Assembly: GCA_023386955.1 (NCBI GenBank) | Contig: JAEWIS010000031.1 | Location: 1 to 64,000, forward strand | Length of the DNA: 64,000 nt | Reading direction: 5' to 3' | Source: Bacillota bacterium | GTDB taxonomy: Bacteria; Bacillota; Bacilli; Paenibacillales; NBRC-103111 | Shown: one piece after another, positions 18,041-26,709 of the stretch | Numbering within the stretch: position 1 is the first letter of the stretch | Layout of the letters: the number at the start of each line of letters is the position of its first letter | Notes under the pieces: model-generated | Database searches by the model: none | Told to the model about the DNA's origin: nothing | Seen by the model: the letters and a program-made list of their open reading frames with translations, nothing else | Position numbers and translations under genes: made by a program

Positions 18041-18934
18041 TCACCCCTTTACGGCGCCGATCAAGATTCCCTTGACGAAGAACCGTTGGAAAAACGGGTA
18101 CACAATCAGAATGGGCAGCACCACGATCATGGTGACGGTCATCCGGACGGAAGTGGGCGTCTGCATATTGGCCACGCTGGCCGCCATGTCGGGGGAGCTG
18201 CGAATGAGCGCCGCCAAGGAGCTGGACTCGTTAAGATAGCGCCACAGGAGGAATTGCAGGGTGAAGTATTTGGTATTCGTCATCAGGAAGGCCGTATCCA
18301 CAAAGGAGTTCCATTGGTTAACGGCGGAGAAGATGGTGATGGTGGCCAGAATCGGCATAATTAGCGGCACCATAATGCTGCCAAAGCAGCGCAAGTAACC
18401 CGCCCCGTCCATAGCTGCAGATTCCTCCAAAGCCGGCGGAATGGCTTCGATGAAGGTTTTAACCAGAATAATATTGAAGGGTGTAATAATCGTCGGTAGA
18501 ATGTATGCCAGATAATTGTTGGTCAAATGCAGGTTGTTCATGGTGATGTACCAGGGAATCAGCCCGGCGCTGAAGTACATGGTAACAATGATGAACCGGT
18601 ACCAGATGCGGCGTCCCCACATTTCGTTTTTGGTGAAAAGGTAGCCGAGAAAGGCGGATGAGGCCACCGTAAGCAGAGTGCCGCAGACCGTGCGATATAT
18701 GGACACTACGGCGGCATGGCTGAGCCCGCTGATGGCCAGAACCTTCACATAATTGCCGAAGTGGATGCCGCGCGGGTAAAATTTGATTTCACCCGCCGCC
18801 GACAAATCATTGGCGCTGACCGTATTGATGAACAGATAATAGAACGGATACAGGCAGCTTAAGGTAAAAATGCCGAAGAACAGATACAGGCATATCTGAA
18901 ACCCCACCTCACCCGCCGTCGTTTTCCTGCGCAT
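18041..18934 (-). CDS. Carbohydrate ABC importer permease (YtcP/LplC-like)
   Basis: A 297-residue MalG-class permease with six membrane helices. The EAA loop that docks the ATPase is visible as EAIPPALEESAAMDGAGYLRCFG (about 165-187). The end FFVKGILIGAVKG is typical of the family. It follows the other permease by 19 bp, so the two form the membrane pore as a heterodimer. The sugar-binding lipoprotein gene lies downstream on the same strand. Confidence 0.94.
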   Translation of the reverse strand: MRRKTTAGEVGFQICLYLFFGIFTLSCLYPFYYLFINTVSANDLSAAGEIKFYPRGIHFGNYVKVLAISGLSHAAVVSIYRTVCGTLLTVASSAFLGYLFTKNEMWGRRIWYRFIIVTMYFSAGLIPWYITMNNLHLTNNYLAYILPTIITPFNIILVKTFIEAIPPALEESAAMDGAGYLRCFGSIMVPLIMPILATITIFSAVNQWNSFVDTAFLMTNTKYFTLQFLLWRYLNESSSLAALIRSSPDMAASVANMQTPTSVRMTVTMIVVLPILIVYPFFQRFFVKGILIGAVKG

Positions 18935-18953
18935 GTGTCCTCCCCCTTTCCGT

Positions 18954-19925
18954 TTAAATAATGGATTCGCCCCGGACTGCCTTGGAGAGTGTATTGGCGG
19001 TGAACAGCAGAAACACGCTTATGATGGATTTCAGCATGCTGACGGCGGTGGCGAAGGGAAAGTTGTTGGCGAAGGCGATATTGTACACGTACAGGTCCAG
19101 CACCTCGATGGAATCCTTGTTCATGGCGTTCTGGAAGGCAAAGTATTGCTCCATGCCGTTATTTACAAAATTCCCGATGGACAACAGCAGCAGCACGAAA
19201 AAGGTGGGCATCAGGCCGGGCACGGTAATATGCCAGATTTTGCGGAAGCGTCCCGCGCCGTCGGTTTCCGCCGCCTCGTAGAGATCCTGGTCGATGCCTG
19301 CAATCGCCGCCAGATACAGGATGGCTCCCCAGCCCAGGGATTTCCACCAGTACCAGATGATCATTTTGAGCCAAATGTGGGAGGAGGAGGCCAGGAAGTT
19401 GTAATCCTCCGGCACCATCCCCAACCGGGCCAGCAGAGCGGTAATGACACCGTTATCCACGGAAAAAAGGGAGAAAGCCAAGGCATACACCAGAATCCAG
19501 CTGATGAAATTGGGAATGGTGGTCAGCGTCTGCGCCAGCTTGCGGTACCAGCCATGCCGGATTTCGGCCAGCAGAATGGCGAAGATGAGAGGCAAAAACG
19601 AGGTGACAATCCCCAGGGAGCTCATGGCCAGCGTGTTTTTCATCACCCGGAGGACCTCGGCCGTTTGGGTGGGGTTGGCGACGATGGACTTAAACCATTT
19701 GAGCCCGGCAAACGGCGTATCCTTCAGCGGTATACCCGGTATGTAGTCATAGAAAGCATAAATCCAGCCGCTGATCGGCAAATAATAGAAGATAAACGTA
19801 ATAACCAGAAACGGAAAGGCCATCAAAAACAGCTTATGCTTGTTCTGCAGCTTGCCCGCTCCCGGCTGCCGCTTTACCAGTAGCGGCTTACCCTGCGCAG
19901 TCCCTTCCGTTGGCAGCCCCCTCAT
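18954..19925 (-). CDS. Carbohydrate ABC importer permease (LplB-like)
   Basis: A 323-residue MalF-class permease with six predicted membrane helices. The N-terminal LPTEG...KRQPGAGKLQNKHK stretch is cytoplasmic. The EAA loop reads DLYEAAETDGAGRFRKIW (about 222-239). The ATG at 19925 is preferred because AGGTGAG lies just before it; an in-frame ATG seven codons upstream has no ribosome site. It is the first gene of the importer set. No promoter stands out upstream. Confidence 0.93.
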   Translation of the reverse strand: MRGLPTEGTAQGKPLLVKRQPGAGKLQNKHKLFLMAFPFLVITFIFYYLPISGWIYAFYDYIPGIPLKDTPFAGLKWFKSIVANPTQTAEVLRVMKNTLAMSSLGIVTSFLPLIFAILLAEIRHGWYRKLAQTLTTIPNFISWILVYALAFSLFSVDNGVITALLARLGMVPEDYNFLASSSHIWLKMIIWYWWKSLGWGAILYLAAIAGIDQDLYEAAETDGAGRFRKIWHITVPGLMPTFFVLLLLSIGNFVNNGMEQYFAFQNAMNKDSIEVLDLYVYNIAFANNFPFATAVSMLKSIISVFLLFTANTLSKAVRGESII

Positions 19926-20080
19926 ACACTCACCTGCCCTTCTCATTGTTCACGCTTTCATTTTACCGGACAACAGCCTTCCCCCGTGTGGGACGCCGGA
20001 CTCCGTTTTGGGGAGAACGGTTGCCGGTAATGGAACCAATTTCACCGCATATCGAACCGTTTTCACACCTGGGCAAACGC

Positions 20081-20276
20081 GCTAACGGAACTCAGCGGAA
20101 CTCAGCGGACCTTAGAGGCCAGAATCCGCTATTTGGCCGCGTTAACGGAACTGAACGACGCTTAGCCTGCTTAGCTGACCAATTGGACTGCAAAATGTGC
20201 TCTTAGGTACGCTGAGTTCCGATAGAAAACAAATTGGTCCATTTCCAGCCGCTACGTGCTTCCCAGTTCCGTTAGC
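20081..20276. repeat. Four-box intergenic element, class B (copy 4)
   Basis: Forward boxes at 20081 and 20141 (TAACGGAACT type), reverse boxes at about 20200 and 20250 (AGTTCCGTTAG type). The first spacing is 60 rather than 50 bp because a 10-bp segment (CGGAACTCAG) inside box 1 is duplicated. It fills most of the gap 19926-20403, which holds no gene. Confidence 0.8.
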
Positions 20277-20336
20277 ATTCCTGCAGAGTTCCCGCTCCTA
20301 CGGATTTGGTTTGCAAAACACGGGCAGCATAAATAA

Positions 20337-20383
20337 CAAAAAAGCTGTCCCTTCGGTCATAGGAATGACCTCGGGGACAGCTT
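20337..20383 (-). terminator. Intrinsic terminator after the DUF350 gene
   Basis: On the minus strand AAGCTGTCCC pairs with GGGACAGCTT around an inner GGTCAT/ATGACC stem and is followed by T6. It lies 21 bp past the DUF350 stop and closes the five-gene ATP-grasp operon. Confidence 0.85.
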
Positions 20384-20403
20384 ATTTGCTTTGAGCCCAC
20401 ATA

Positions 20404-20793
20404 TTAGATAATCAGGCTGCTGACGGAAAAGCCCATGCCCACGTAAACGGAGGCCAGCAGAATGCCGACAGCCACGTTGCCTTTTTGCAGCTGCTCATGA
20501 AGGGTAAGCTTGGGTGTAACCAGTTCCAGCACCCAATATGCTGCCAGCAGGCAGACGTAGCCTACCGCAAACCACAAGGCCATATGCCAGATGGTGCTGT
20601 TGGTGAAGGCGGAAACCCCCAGGATAATTGCCGTTCCCAAAAATTTGCCGCCCATGGCCAAACCTACCGCTACATTCCCCTTGCGCAGCTCCTCCATGTC
20701 ATTAAACGGAGTCATCCAATTGAATACCAGCATCCCAATAAATTGCAAAACAATAATGACTGCCACGCTGATAATAATATTAACTGCTACCAT
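20404..20793 (-). CDS. DUF350 (YjfL-like) membrane protein
   Basis: A 129-residue protein with four membrane helices arranged as two similar halves. Each half contains a G-N-V-A-V-G motif: RKGNVAVGLAMGG and QKGNVAVGILLAS. That duplication is the mark of DUF350/UPF0719. The ATG at 20793 overlaps the stop of the lipoprotein gene in TAATG and follows GGGGGTG. In enterobacteria DUF350 (YjfL) sits beside glutathionylspermidine-synthase-like proteins, as it does here. Its role in the membrane is unknown. Confidence 0.92.
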   Translation of the reverse strand: MVAVNIIISVAVIIVLQFIGMLVFNWMTPFNDMEELRKGNVAVGLAMGGKFLGTAIILGVSAFTNSTIWHMALWFAVGYVCLLAAYWVLELVTPKLTLHEQLQKGNVAVGILLASVYVGMGFSVSSLII

Positions 20794-21467
20794 TAGTCCG
20801 CCCACCCCCTGAATTTTGCCATAGCCAAGTCATAATCGCCGAAGTCATGGACTTCCTCCAGCATGACCTTTACCGTTTTTTGCTCCTTCATACTCTTATA
20901 ACGCTCCTCCGGAATCGGCTGCTTGACGCTGTTGCCGGTAGGAAGCGTAATGACCGCAAAATACCTGGACTTGCCCTGGTAGTCGGTTTTGTAGACGCCC
21001 ACCAGATCCACTTCCGTTTTCAGCTGGACCTTAAGCCCGGCAAGATCCGTCTGGGCCGCATCTGCGGTCCGGTAGCTTTTGAGGGGGGCCCACTGGGACA
21101 AATTGACGCTGTTCTGGCCGTCGGAAGCGGTTTTCATTTCCGCGGTCATGTACGACATCACCCATACTTTGTCTCCTGTGGCGTAGTTATCGTCATTGGG
21201 CAGAAGCTGGTTGTTGGGGGAAATGGTCATATCCGAACCCACCAGATCGCCAACCTTGGCTTCCTCCACCTTATAATCCCACGGCACCGTGGAGCTGCCT
21301 GCCGCGGCAGCCGACTTGGCCTTGCTGGAGGAGGCGCTTTTCCCGGAATCCTGCCCACAGCCTGCGGCCATACCGCCGGCCAGCACCAGTACCAATGCGC
21401 CCATCAGCATCCGCTTCACGGGACGCCAGCCGCCGCTTTTCCTTCTTTCGTTTGAGTTGGCTATCAT
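20793..21467 (-). CDS. Unknown lipoprotein of the ATP-grasp operon
   Basis: A 224-residue exported lipoprotein. Basic residues (RRKSGGWRPVKR), a hydrophobic stretch MLMGALVLVLAGGMA and the lipobox AAGC-G place the lipidated Cys near 37. A short Ser/Ala/Lys linker follows, then a beta-rich domain with no motif I recognise. The ATG at 21467 is preferred over the TTG at 21476 because GGAAGGA is well placed. It is coupled to the upstream ATP-grasp gene (ends overlap by a few bases around 21473) and to DUF350 downstream. It may receive or present the product of the ligase; that is inference. Confidence 0.8.
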   Translation of the reverse strand: MIANSNERRKSGGWRPVKRMLMGALVLVLAGGMAAGCGQDSGKSASSSKAKSAAAAGSSTVPWDYKVEEAKVGDLVGSDMTISPNNQLLPNDDNYATGDKVWVMSYMTAEMKTASDGQNSVNLSQWAPLKSYRTADAAQTDLAGLKVQLKTEVDLVGVYKTDYQGKSRYFAVITLPTGNSVKQPIPEERYKSMKEQKTVKVMLEEVHDFGDYDLAMAKFRGWAD

Positions 21468-21472
21468 ATAGC

Positions 21473-22669
21473 TCAATCCTTCCTCACTCCCATCGCCACA
21501 AAACGGCTGGAGTTTCCCGTAATCAGTCCGCCCGCCCGGCCCAGCAGGCCGCAGGCTTCCCCGTGAATCATGAACACACCGGTTAACAGATGATATTCTC
21601 CGTCATGCAGCCGGACGCGGGGCAAATCGGCACGCGCCTGGTACACCGGCCGGAAAAAGACACTGGTATCAAAGCCGTCCTGGTCCTTTATCTCCATCCC
21701 GCCTTCCGCGCCGTACATCCGCACGGAGCCGCCCTCCCGGCCAAACATGGATTTCTCCACATAATCGCCGTGTAAAACAGGCTCGTTATAGGTAGGCAGC
21801 ATATAGGCTTCAATGGCGTCATGCTCGGTTTCGCTAAAAAACGGAGCCTTCAGCTCATGCAGGCCCCAAATCACCGCCTGCAGGCCCTTGGACTGGAGGA
21901 TCACCGCATGGGGAGAATTGAGTATCCGGAGCTGTCCGGTTTCAATGCTGTACGCCAAGGCCTCTCCGCCGTCATCGACCCCCATCCATTCCTTGGGGTA
22001 AAGGGCGAACAAACTGTCGATGGCCTGGCCGGACGCATCCCGCAAAACTCCCTCATCCACCCACAGGTCAAGGGTATCCACACAGATGACAGGCTGCTCC
22101 ATATGCCGGACCAGCATATCGATGGTGCCGCTGTCCTCCTCGTGTTTGCCGTAGGCGATGCAGGCCGCATAGGCGGGAGGCGCCTCCGCGAAGGCCCGGC
22201 TCACCTGCCCGGCCATGCCGGTATTCGGCGTCCACAGGCCATGCTGGCTGCACATCCACGGTGTTGCCACAGAGGACTCCACATAGCCCGTAGGCGTATC
22301 CGCGTTCAGCTCCAGGAGCTTGATAGTTCCGCCAAGCCCTACGCTAAAATCGAATCGGGCATAACGGGAGAGCAGCCCCGGCTCCTCCAGGGGAACGGCG
22401 TCCAGCCCATCCCAGAGCACCTCCGGTATAGACAGGAGCTCATACATATCCCGTCTGCCGTGGACGAAACGCGCGGCTTTGTCGAAGATGCCCCAAAGCA
22501 GCTGGCATGCATCCTGCAGCTCCTCCCAGACCCGCGGGTCCATGGCTACTGCCTGATCCACCCAATACGCCTCTTCCTCCAGATCCGCCCAGCCGAAGCC
22601 CATTTCCTTCAGCTGCTGTACCCGCTGCGCCCTGTCCTCTGCGGGTTGGCCTACCACCTGAAAGCTCAT
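21473..22669 (-). CDS. Glutathionylspermidine synthase-like ATP-grasp ligase (YgiC/YjfC family)
   Basis: A 398-residue ATP-grasp amide ligase. The N-terminal part shows the family segment IKLLELNADTPTGYVESS (about 112-129). The C-terminal part has the ATP-grasp residues around HGDYVEKSMFGREGGSVRMYG, and an end with LLTGVFMIHGEACGLLGRAGGLITGNSSRFV. It has the synthetase half only; the amidase domain of E. coli Gsp is absent. Homologues YgiC and YjfC are not known to make glutathionylspermidine, so a different peptide or amine substrate is likely. It lies between a Ser-rich secreted protein and a lipoprotein, which are candidate substrates. GGAGACGG precedes the ATG. Confidence 0.9.
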   Translation of the reverse strand: MSFQVVGQPAEDRAQRVQQLKEMGFGWADLEEEAYWVDQAVAMDPRVWEELQDACQLLWGIFDKAARFVHGRRDMYELLSIPEVLWDGLDAVPLEEPGLLSRYARFDFSVGLGGTIKLLELNADTPTGYVESSVATPWMCSQHGLWTPNTGMAGQVSRAFAEAPPAYAACIAYGKHEEDSGTIDMLVRHMEQPVICVDTLDLWVDEGVLRDASGQAIDSLFALYPKEWMGVDDGGEALAYSIETGQLRILNSPHAVILQSKGLQAVIWGLHELKAPFFSETEHDAIEAYMLPTYNEPVLHGDYVEKSMFGREGGSVRMYGAEGGMEIKDQDGFDTSVFFRPVYQARADLPRVRLHDGEYHLLTGVFMIHGEACGLLGRAGGLITGNSSRFVAMGVRKD

Positions 22670-22713
22670 GCTTTACCGTCTCCTCTAATTTGATGTTCCT
22701 GCCCCTGCCTTCA

Positions 22714-23715
22714 TCAGCTGCCGGAGCTGCTGCTGCCGGAAAAGCCGCTGGACTTCCCGCCGATGCTGCCGGAGGACGAGGATTTGCTGGAGCTGGAAGA
22801 CGACGATGACGACGATTTACTCGATGAAGAGGAGGATGACGATGATTTGCTGCTGTCGACGGACGATGAGCTTCCGCTTGAAGTTGACCCGGAAGAGGTA
22901 GAGCTCCCGGTAGATGATTTCGTTGCATTATCTGCCGGCTTGCTGGCCGAGGAGGACTGGCCTGTTGCCGGTTTGGTTCCCGCCGATGTTCCGGAGGTTC
23001 CCGAATTACTGGAGCCGGAGGAAGACCCGGAGGCTGTTCCCGATTTGGACGCCGTAGCCTTATTGATGCTGCCGGACTTGGTGTTGAATGAGCCGCTGGA
23101 TACGCTGGTTTTGGGCTTCACATTGGTGCCCGGAACCTGCTTGTTCTGGAACGTACCCGCTGAATAAGTCTTGGGCTGATACGGCTGATTGGTTCTGGCA
23201 TCGTAGGAAGGATAGCTTTGGTGCCATCTTCCCGACGAATATGAACCCCCGCTGTTGAACAGCAGGTGGTACAGAAGCATGTCATCCCATCCAAAGCTGC
23301 TGCCCTGGTGGATAATCGTCGTGTTTCCGCCGCCTGTGGAGCCTGAGGCTCCGCCGGTTCCGGTATTGGCCTGCATCTGGGGGACAACCCCCTGCAGCTC
23401 CTCGTCGGGGAGGGCAGGCAGACTCCAGTCCACACTGGCGTCATAATAAGCCTTTACCTCTTCTGTAGACCATTCCGACAGGGTAGGCTGGGCTGTTTCC
23501 GCTGCGAATGCGCCGCTGCCCCCCATCAGCAATCCCGGGGCCAGAAGCATATGGGCCGCCAAGGTCATACCCAATGAGGTGGACAACACCTTAACGGGAA
23601 GCCGTACTGCTTTGTCAGACGCTTCGGAGGAATCTCCGGCGCTGCGGGGCAATCCCGTATGGGACTGGATCTCCCCGGGAACAGCAGGCTGTCTATTTTT
23701 ATCTTGATGATTCAT
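22714..23715 (-). CDS. Ser-rich membrane or secreted protein, partner of the ATP-grasp ligase
   Basis: A 333-residue protein. A cytoplasmic polar start of about 45 residues precedes a hydrophobic segment LSTSLGMTLAAHMLLAPGLLMG (about 44-65) and AFA, which looks like a long signal or a membrane anchor. A folded part follows with SFGWDDMLLYHLLFNSGG (about 137-154), then a Tyr/Pro-rich stretch. The last 130 residues are almost only Ser, Gly, Lys and Thr, ending GGKSSGFSGSSSSGS. Such Ser/Gly tails recur in proteins next to YgiC-like ligases (YgiB/YjfM type). AAAGGAG lies 9 nt before the ATG. I infer it is modified or exported with the module. Confidence 0.75.
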   Translation of the reverse strand: MNHQDKNRQPAVPGEIQSHTGLPRSAGDSSEASDKAVRLPVKVLSTSLGMTLAAHMLLAPGLLMGGSGAFAAETAQPTLSEWSTEEVKAYYDASVDWSLPALPDEELQGVVPQMQANTGTGGASGSTGGGNTTIIHQGSSFGWDDMLLYHLLFNSGGSYSSGRWHQSYPSYDARTNQPYQPKTYSAGTFQNKQVPGTNVKPKTSVSSGSFNTKSGSINKATASKSGTASGSSSGSSNSGTSGTSAGTKPATGQSSSASKPADNATKSSTGSSTSSGSTSSGSSSSVDSSKSSSSSSSSSKSSSSSSSSSSKSSSSGSIGGKSSGFSGSSSSGS

Positions 23716-23785
23716 AGATTCATTCTCCTTTCACCGTACCGGTGTATCCGGTCCGGTTCTTCCTTACGGATTGGCACAAGGTGTC

Positions 23786-24010
23786 TTACCCCTCCGCCGT
23801 TTCAGCCGCTTCCTGCTTCACGGCCAGCACCAGAACCTCCATATATGGTTCGTTGACATTCAGCCGGCCTTCCACCATTTCATATTCCTTGCCGTTAATC
23901 AGCAGATAATTGGCATGATTCATCAGGGCGATCATCTGATCGTTCCAGTCTCTTGCATCCAGTGCCACCAGCTCGCCTGCTTCTGTTTTTTCCATAATGA
24001 CAACCTTCAT
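23786..24010 (-). CDS. Small conserved hypothetical protein
   Basis: A 74-residue protein, MKVVIMEKTEAGELVALD at its start and a Glu/Ala-rich end. It has no membrane segment. The pattern of short beta strands (KVVIMEK, ELVALD, YLLINGKEYEMVEGRL, YMEVLVLAVK) suggests a small beta barrel. The ATG at 24010 follows GGGAGG by about 10 nt; the longer frame to 24169 overlaps the epimerase gene. It is the first gene of the ATP-grasp set, 70 bp before the Ser-rich gene. Function unknown. Confidence 0.75.
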   Translation of the reverse strand: MKVVIMEKTEAGELVALDARDWNDQMIALMNHANYLLINGKEYEMVEGRLNVNEPYMEVLVLAVKQEAAETAEG

Positions 24011-24101
24011 TGTTTTCCAGCCTCCCGCATCCGTTAAATGATTTACCCCGTTTGGGTCATGCTTAATATAACGTAAAGGGGCTTGTGAAGGTTTCATCCG
24101 C

Positions 24102-24992
24102 TCAGCCGGGAAATCCTGCATCCTCCGCTCTGATGACCAGCCGGGCAGCCAGAATGTCCCCCGGCTCAATCCATACCAGATCCCCTCCCCGGTTCAATTC
24201 CCCGGTAAGGCCCATCCATGGTTCCACACAGATAAATTCGGCACCCGGAACGGTCCAAATCACCACATAGCGGAAGTTGCGCGAGTATTCCATTTCGATC
24301 CCCCGCCCCGTTCCCGGCAATCGGAAGGCAATCCGCGGCTCCCCTGCATCCAGAAGCGCCACCGCCTCCTTCAGCGGACCGATATCCAGACGTCCGGTAA
24401 ACGGCTTTACGGTACCGTCGTTGTAATCCATATAACGCGATGCATCCGTTTCATAAACCAAATCCTTCTCAGCCGCGGCAAAATAAGGATGGAAGCCCGG
24501 ATACACCGGCATCCGCGCATCAGACAGGTTCCGGTATTCCTGCTCAATGACAAGCGCTCCCTTTTGGACCCGGTAGGTAAAGACCAGCTTGAAGGCAAAC
24601 GGATAAGAAGCCAGCATGTCCGCCGTAGATTCCAGCCCCAGTACCGCATACGGTTCCCCGTCAGCCGATACCCCCGTCTCCTCCACCGTCCACGGGGAGG
24701 TCCGCGCCAGCCCGTGGTTCTTCATGGTGTAGCGTTTCCCCTCCCACTCATACGCCCCGTCCGCCAATTGGCCGCTGATGGGGAACAGCACCGGGTTGCC
24801 GCCGCGGATATTGGCATTGGGGTCGAGGAAGGTCCCCCGGTCCAAATAAAACACCTCGTTCCCTCCGGGGGCATAACCCGTGGCAATGCCTCCCCGCTCG
24901 GGGCAAAGGCGCAAGGTGGTTTCTGTGGAAGCCTCGAATAACTCCAGCATCCGGTAAGGCCCGTCCTGATATTCATTCACTTGGGATATCAC
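24102..24992 (-). CDS. Aldose 1-epimerase family protein
   Basis: A 296-residue galactose-mutarotase-fold enzyme that interconverts sugar anomers. Catalytic positions are visible: His in MKNHGLARTSPW (about 93), His in YPGFHPYF (about 168), and the Glu in FICVEPWMGLTGE (about 255). It starts at a GTG (24992), since AAGGAGGGG lies 7 nt before it; no ATG has a comparable site. It is divergent from the Atg22-like transporter and probably has its own promoter. It may act on cytosolic sugars brought in by the nearby importer, but the specific sugar is unknown. Confidence 0.88.
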   Translation of the reverse strand: MISQVNEYQDGPYRMLELFEASTETTLRLCPERGGIATGYAPGGNEVFYLDRGTFLDPNANIRGGNPVLFPISGQLADGAYEWEGKRYTMKNHGLARTSPWTVEETGVSADGEPYAVLGLESTADMLASYPFAFKLVFTYRVQKGALVIEQEYRNLSDARMPVYPGFHPYFAAAEKDLVYETDASRYMDYNDGTVKPFTGRLDIGPLKEAVALLDAGEPRIAFRLPGTGRGIEMEYSRNFRYVVIWTVPGAEFICVEPWMGLTGELNRGGDLVWIEPGDILAARLVIRAEDAGFPG

Positions 24993-25153
24993 GTGCTTAC
25001 CCCTCCTTGTATGGTTCAATTCCCTAATCGCAACGAAAAAAATAAAAATTTTACCAGCATCCTATTCTATCATGAATTCCGTTGATATAGTTCGAACATT
25101 CCGGTGATATTCTGAAGGAAAGTTGAACGAATTCACCGACAGGAGAGATCCGC

Positions 25154-26446
25154 ATGAACCCCAAAGCTGTACGCGCGTGGATGATGTACGATTGGGCCAA
25201 TTCTGCTTTTGCCACCACCATGATGGCCGCCGTTCTGCCGATTTTTTATATTGAGGTGGCCTCCAAGGGGCTGTCCTCCAGCACCTCCGCCTCCTATTGG
25301 GGCCTGACCCAGGCTGCGGGAATGCTGCTGGTCGCTTTGTTGGCTCCGGTGCTGGGGGCTGCCGCGGATTATGCCGGGAAGAAGATGTTTTTTCTCAGAG
25401 GCTTCTCCTATCTGGGCATCGCCGCTTCGTTTCTGTTCGTGTTTATCGGGCAGGGGGATTATCTGGCGGCGTCTTTGCTGTTCGTGCTGGGTACGGTAGG
25501 CTTTTCCGGAGGTAACAGCTTCTATGATGCTCTGCTGCCGGACCTGGTCCCCGAGGAGCAGAAGCGGGAATACATCTCCTCCAAGGGGTTTGCTTGCGGC
25601 TATGTTGGCGGCGGACTGCTCCTGGTGGTGAATCTGCTTATGATTCAAAAGCCCGGGCTTTTCGGTCTGCCCGACGGTGAAGCCGGTACGCGGCTGGCCT
25701 TTGCCAGTGTGGCGGTTTGGTGGCTGCTATTTTCGCTGCCCCTCTTCCGGCACGTGAAGGACCGTACCGCGGATGCGCCGATTCCGTTCCGCCAGTATAC
25801 ACGCATGGGCTTCTCCCGCACCTGGGAGACCCTGAAGAGTCTGAAGCGGTATCCCCAGCTGCTGAAGTTTATTCTGGCCTATTGGTTTTTCAACGACGGC
25901 ATCAACACCATTATTACCATGGCTACCGCCTACGGCAAAGCAATCGGCATCGGGACCTCGGACTTGATCATGGCCCTGCTGATCACCCAGTTCGTGGGTA
26001 TCCCCTTTACTCTTCTGTTCGGCAAAATCGGAGAGCGGCTGGGGGCCAAACCCGCCCTCTACATCAGCCTCAGCATCTATTTGCTGATTGTGCTGCTGGG
26101 CTACTTTATGACCAGCGCCATCCATTTTTATCTGCTGGCCGTGATGGTAGGCTTCGTTCAGGGCGGAAGCCAGGCCGTGGCCCGCTCCTTGTTCAGCCGC
26201 CTGGTGCCGGCGGACCGGACGGCGGAGTTTTTCGGATTCCTAAGCGTATCCGGCAAGTTCTCCTCCATGGTGGGGCCGGCGGTATTCGCCGCGACGGGCC
26301 TGATCACAGGCTCCAGCCGGTACGGCATCCTGGCCCTGGCGCTTTTCTTCCTTGCAGGAATTGCGCTTCTGCGCACCGTGAATCTGGAGCAGGGCACGCT
26401 GGAGGCCAAGAAAGCCGCAGCCAGGTCTGCCGCGGCCTCTTGTTAA
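25154..26446 (+). CDS. MFS transporter, Atg22/UMF1 type
   Basis: A 430-residue major facilitator with eleven or twelve membrane helices. The opening VRAWMMYDWANSAFATT is the signature of the bacterial Atg22-like (UMF1) family. The loop between helices 2 and 3 carries GAAADYAGKKMFF, a variant of the MFS D-x-x-G-R/K motif, and a second half copy reads FGKIGERLGAKPAL. AGGAGAG lies before the ATG. Fungal relatives export amino acids from the vacuole; the bacterial substrate is unknown. A four-box element follows the gene. Confidence 0.9.
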   Translation: MNPKAVRAWMMYDWANSAFATTMMAAVLPIFYIEVASKGLSSSTSASYWGLTQAAGMLLVALLAPVLGAAADYAGKKMFFLRGFSYLGIAASFLFVFIGQGDYLAASLLFVLGTVGFSGGNSFYDALLPDLVPEEQKREYISSKGFACGYVGGGLLLVVNLLMIQKPGLFGLPDGEAGTRLAFASVAVWWLLFSLPLFRHVKDRTADAPIPFRQYTRMGFSRTWETLKSLKRYPQLLKFILAYWFFNDGINTIITMATAYGKAIGIGTSDLIMALLITQFVGIPFTLLFGKIGERLGAKPALYISLSIYLLIVLLGYFMTSAIHFYLLAVMVGFVQGGSQAVARSLFSRLVPADRTAEFFGFLSVSGKFSSMVGPAVFAATGLITGSSRYGILALALFFLAGIALLRTVNLEQGTLEAKKAAARSAAASC

Positions 26447-26474
26447 AAGAGGCTGGCGGGTGCCCACGCAGGAT

Positions 26475-26662
26475 TCTAATGGCGGTGGGAGCCTCTATTT
26501 CGGCCAAAATACCATTTCCAAACATCTAACGGCACCCACAGCCGCTATTTGGGCTCATTGCCCCGCCGGAAGCTCTTTTGGGGCCCAATAAGGGCTCCTG
26601 CTTCCGTTAGCCTTTGGCAGCCCCACCTTTTGGGGCAAATAGAGGCACTCAGCGCCGTTAGA
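26475..26662. repeat. Four-box intergenic element (copy 5)
   Basis: Forward boxes at 26475 and 26525, reverse boxes at about 26585 and 26636; spacing 50, 60 and 51 bp. It sits between the convergent transporter and phospholipase-like genes. Confidence 0.88.
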
Positions 26663-26709
26663 AGCAAATGACCCGCAGCTGCCCCAATACTTGCTTCCGG
26701 CTGCTGCTC

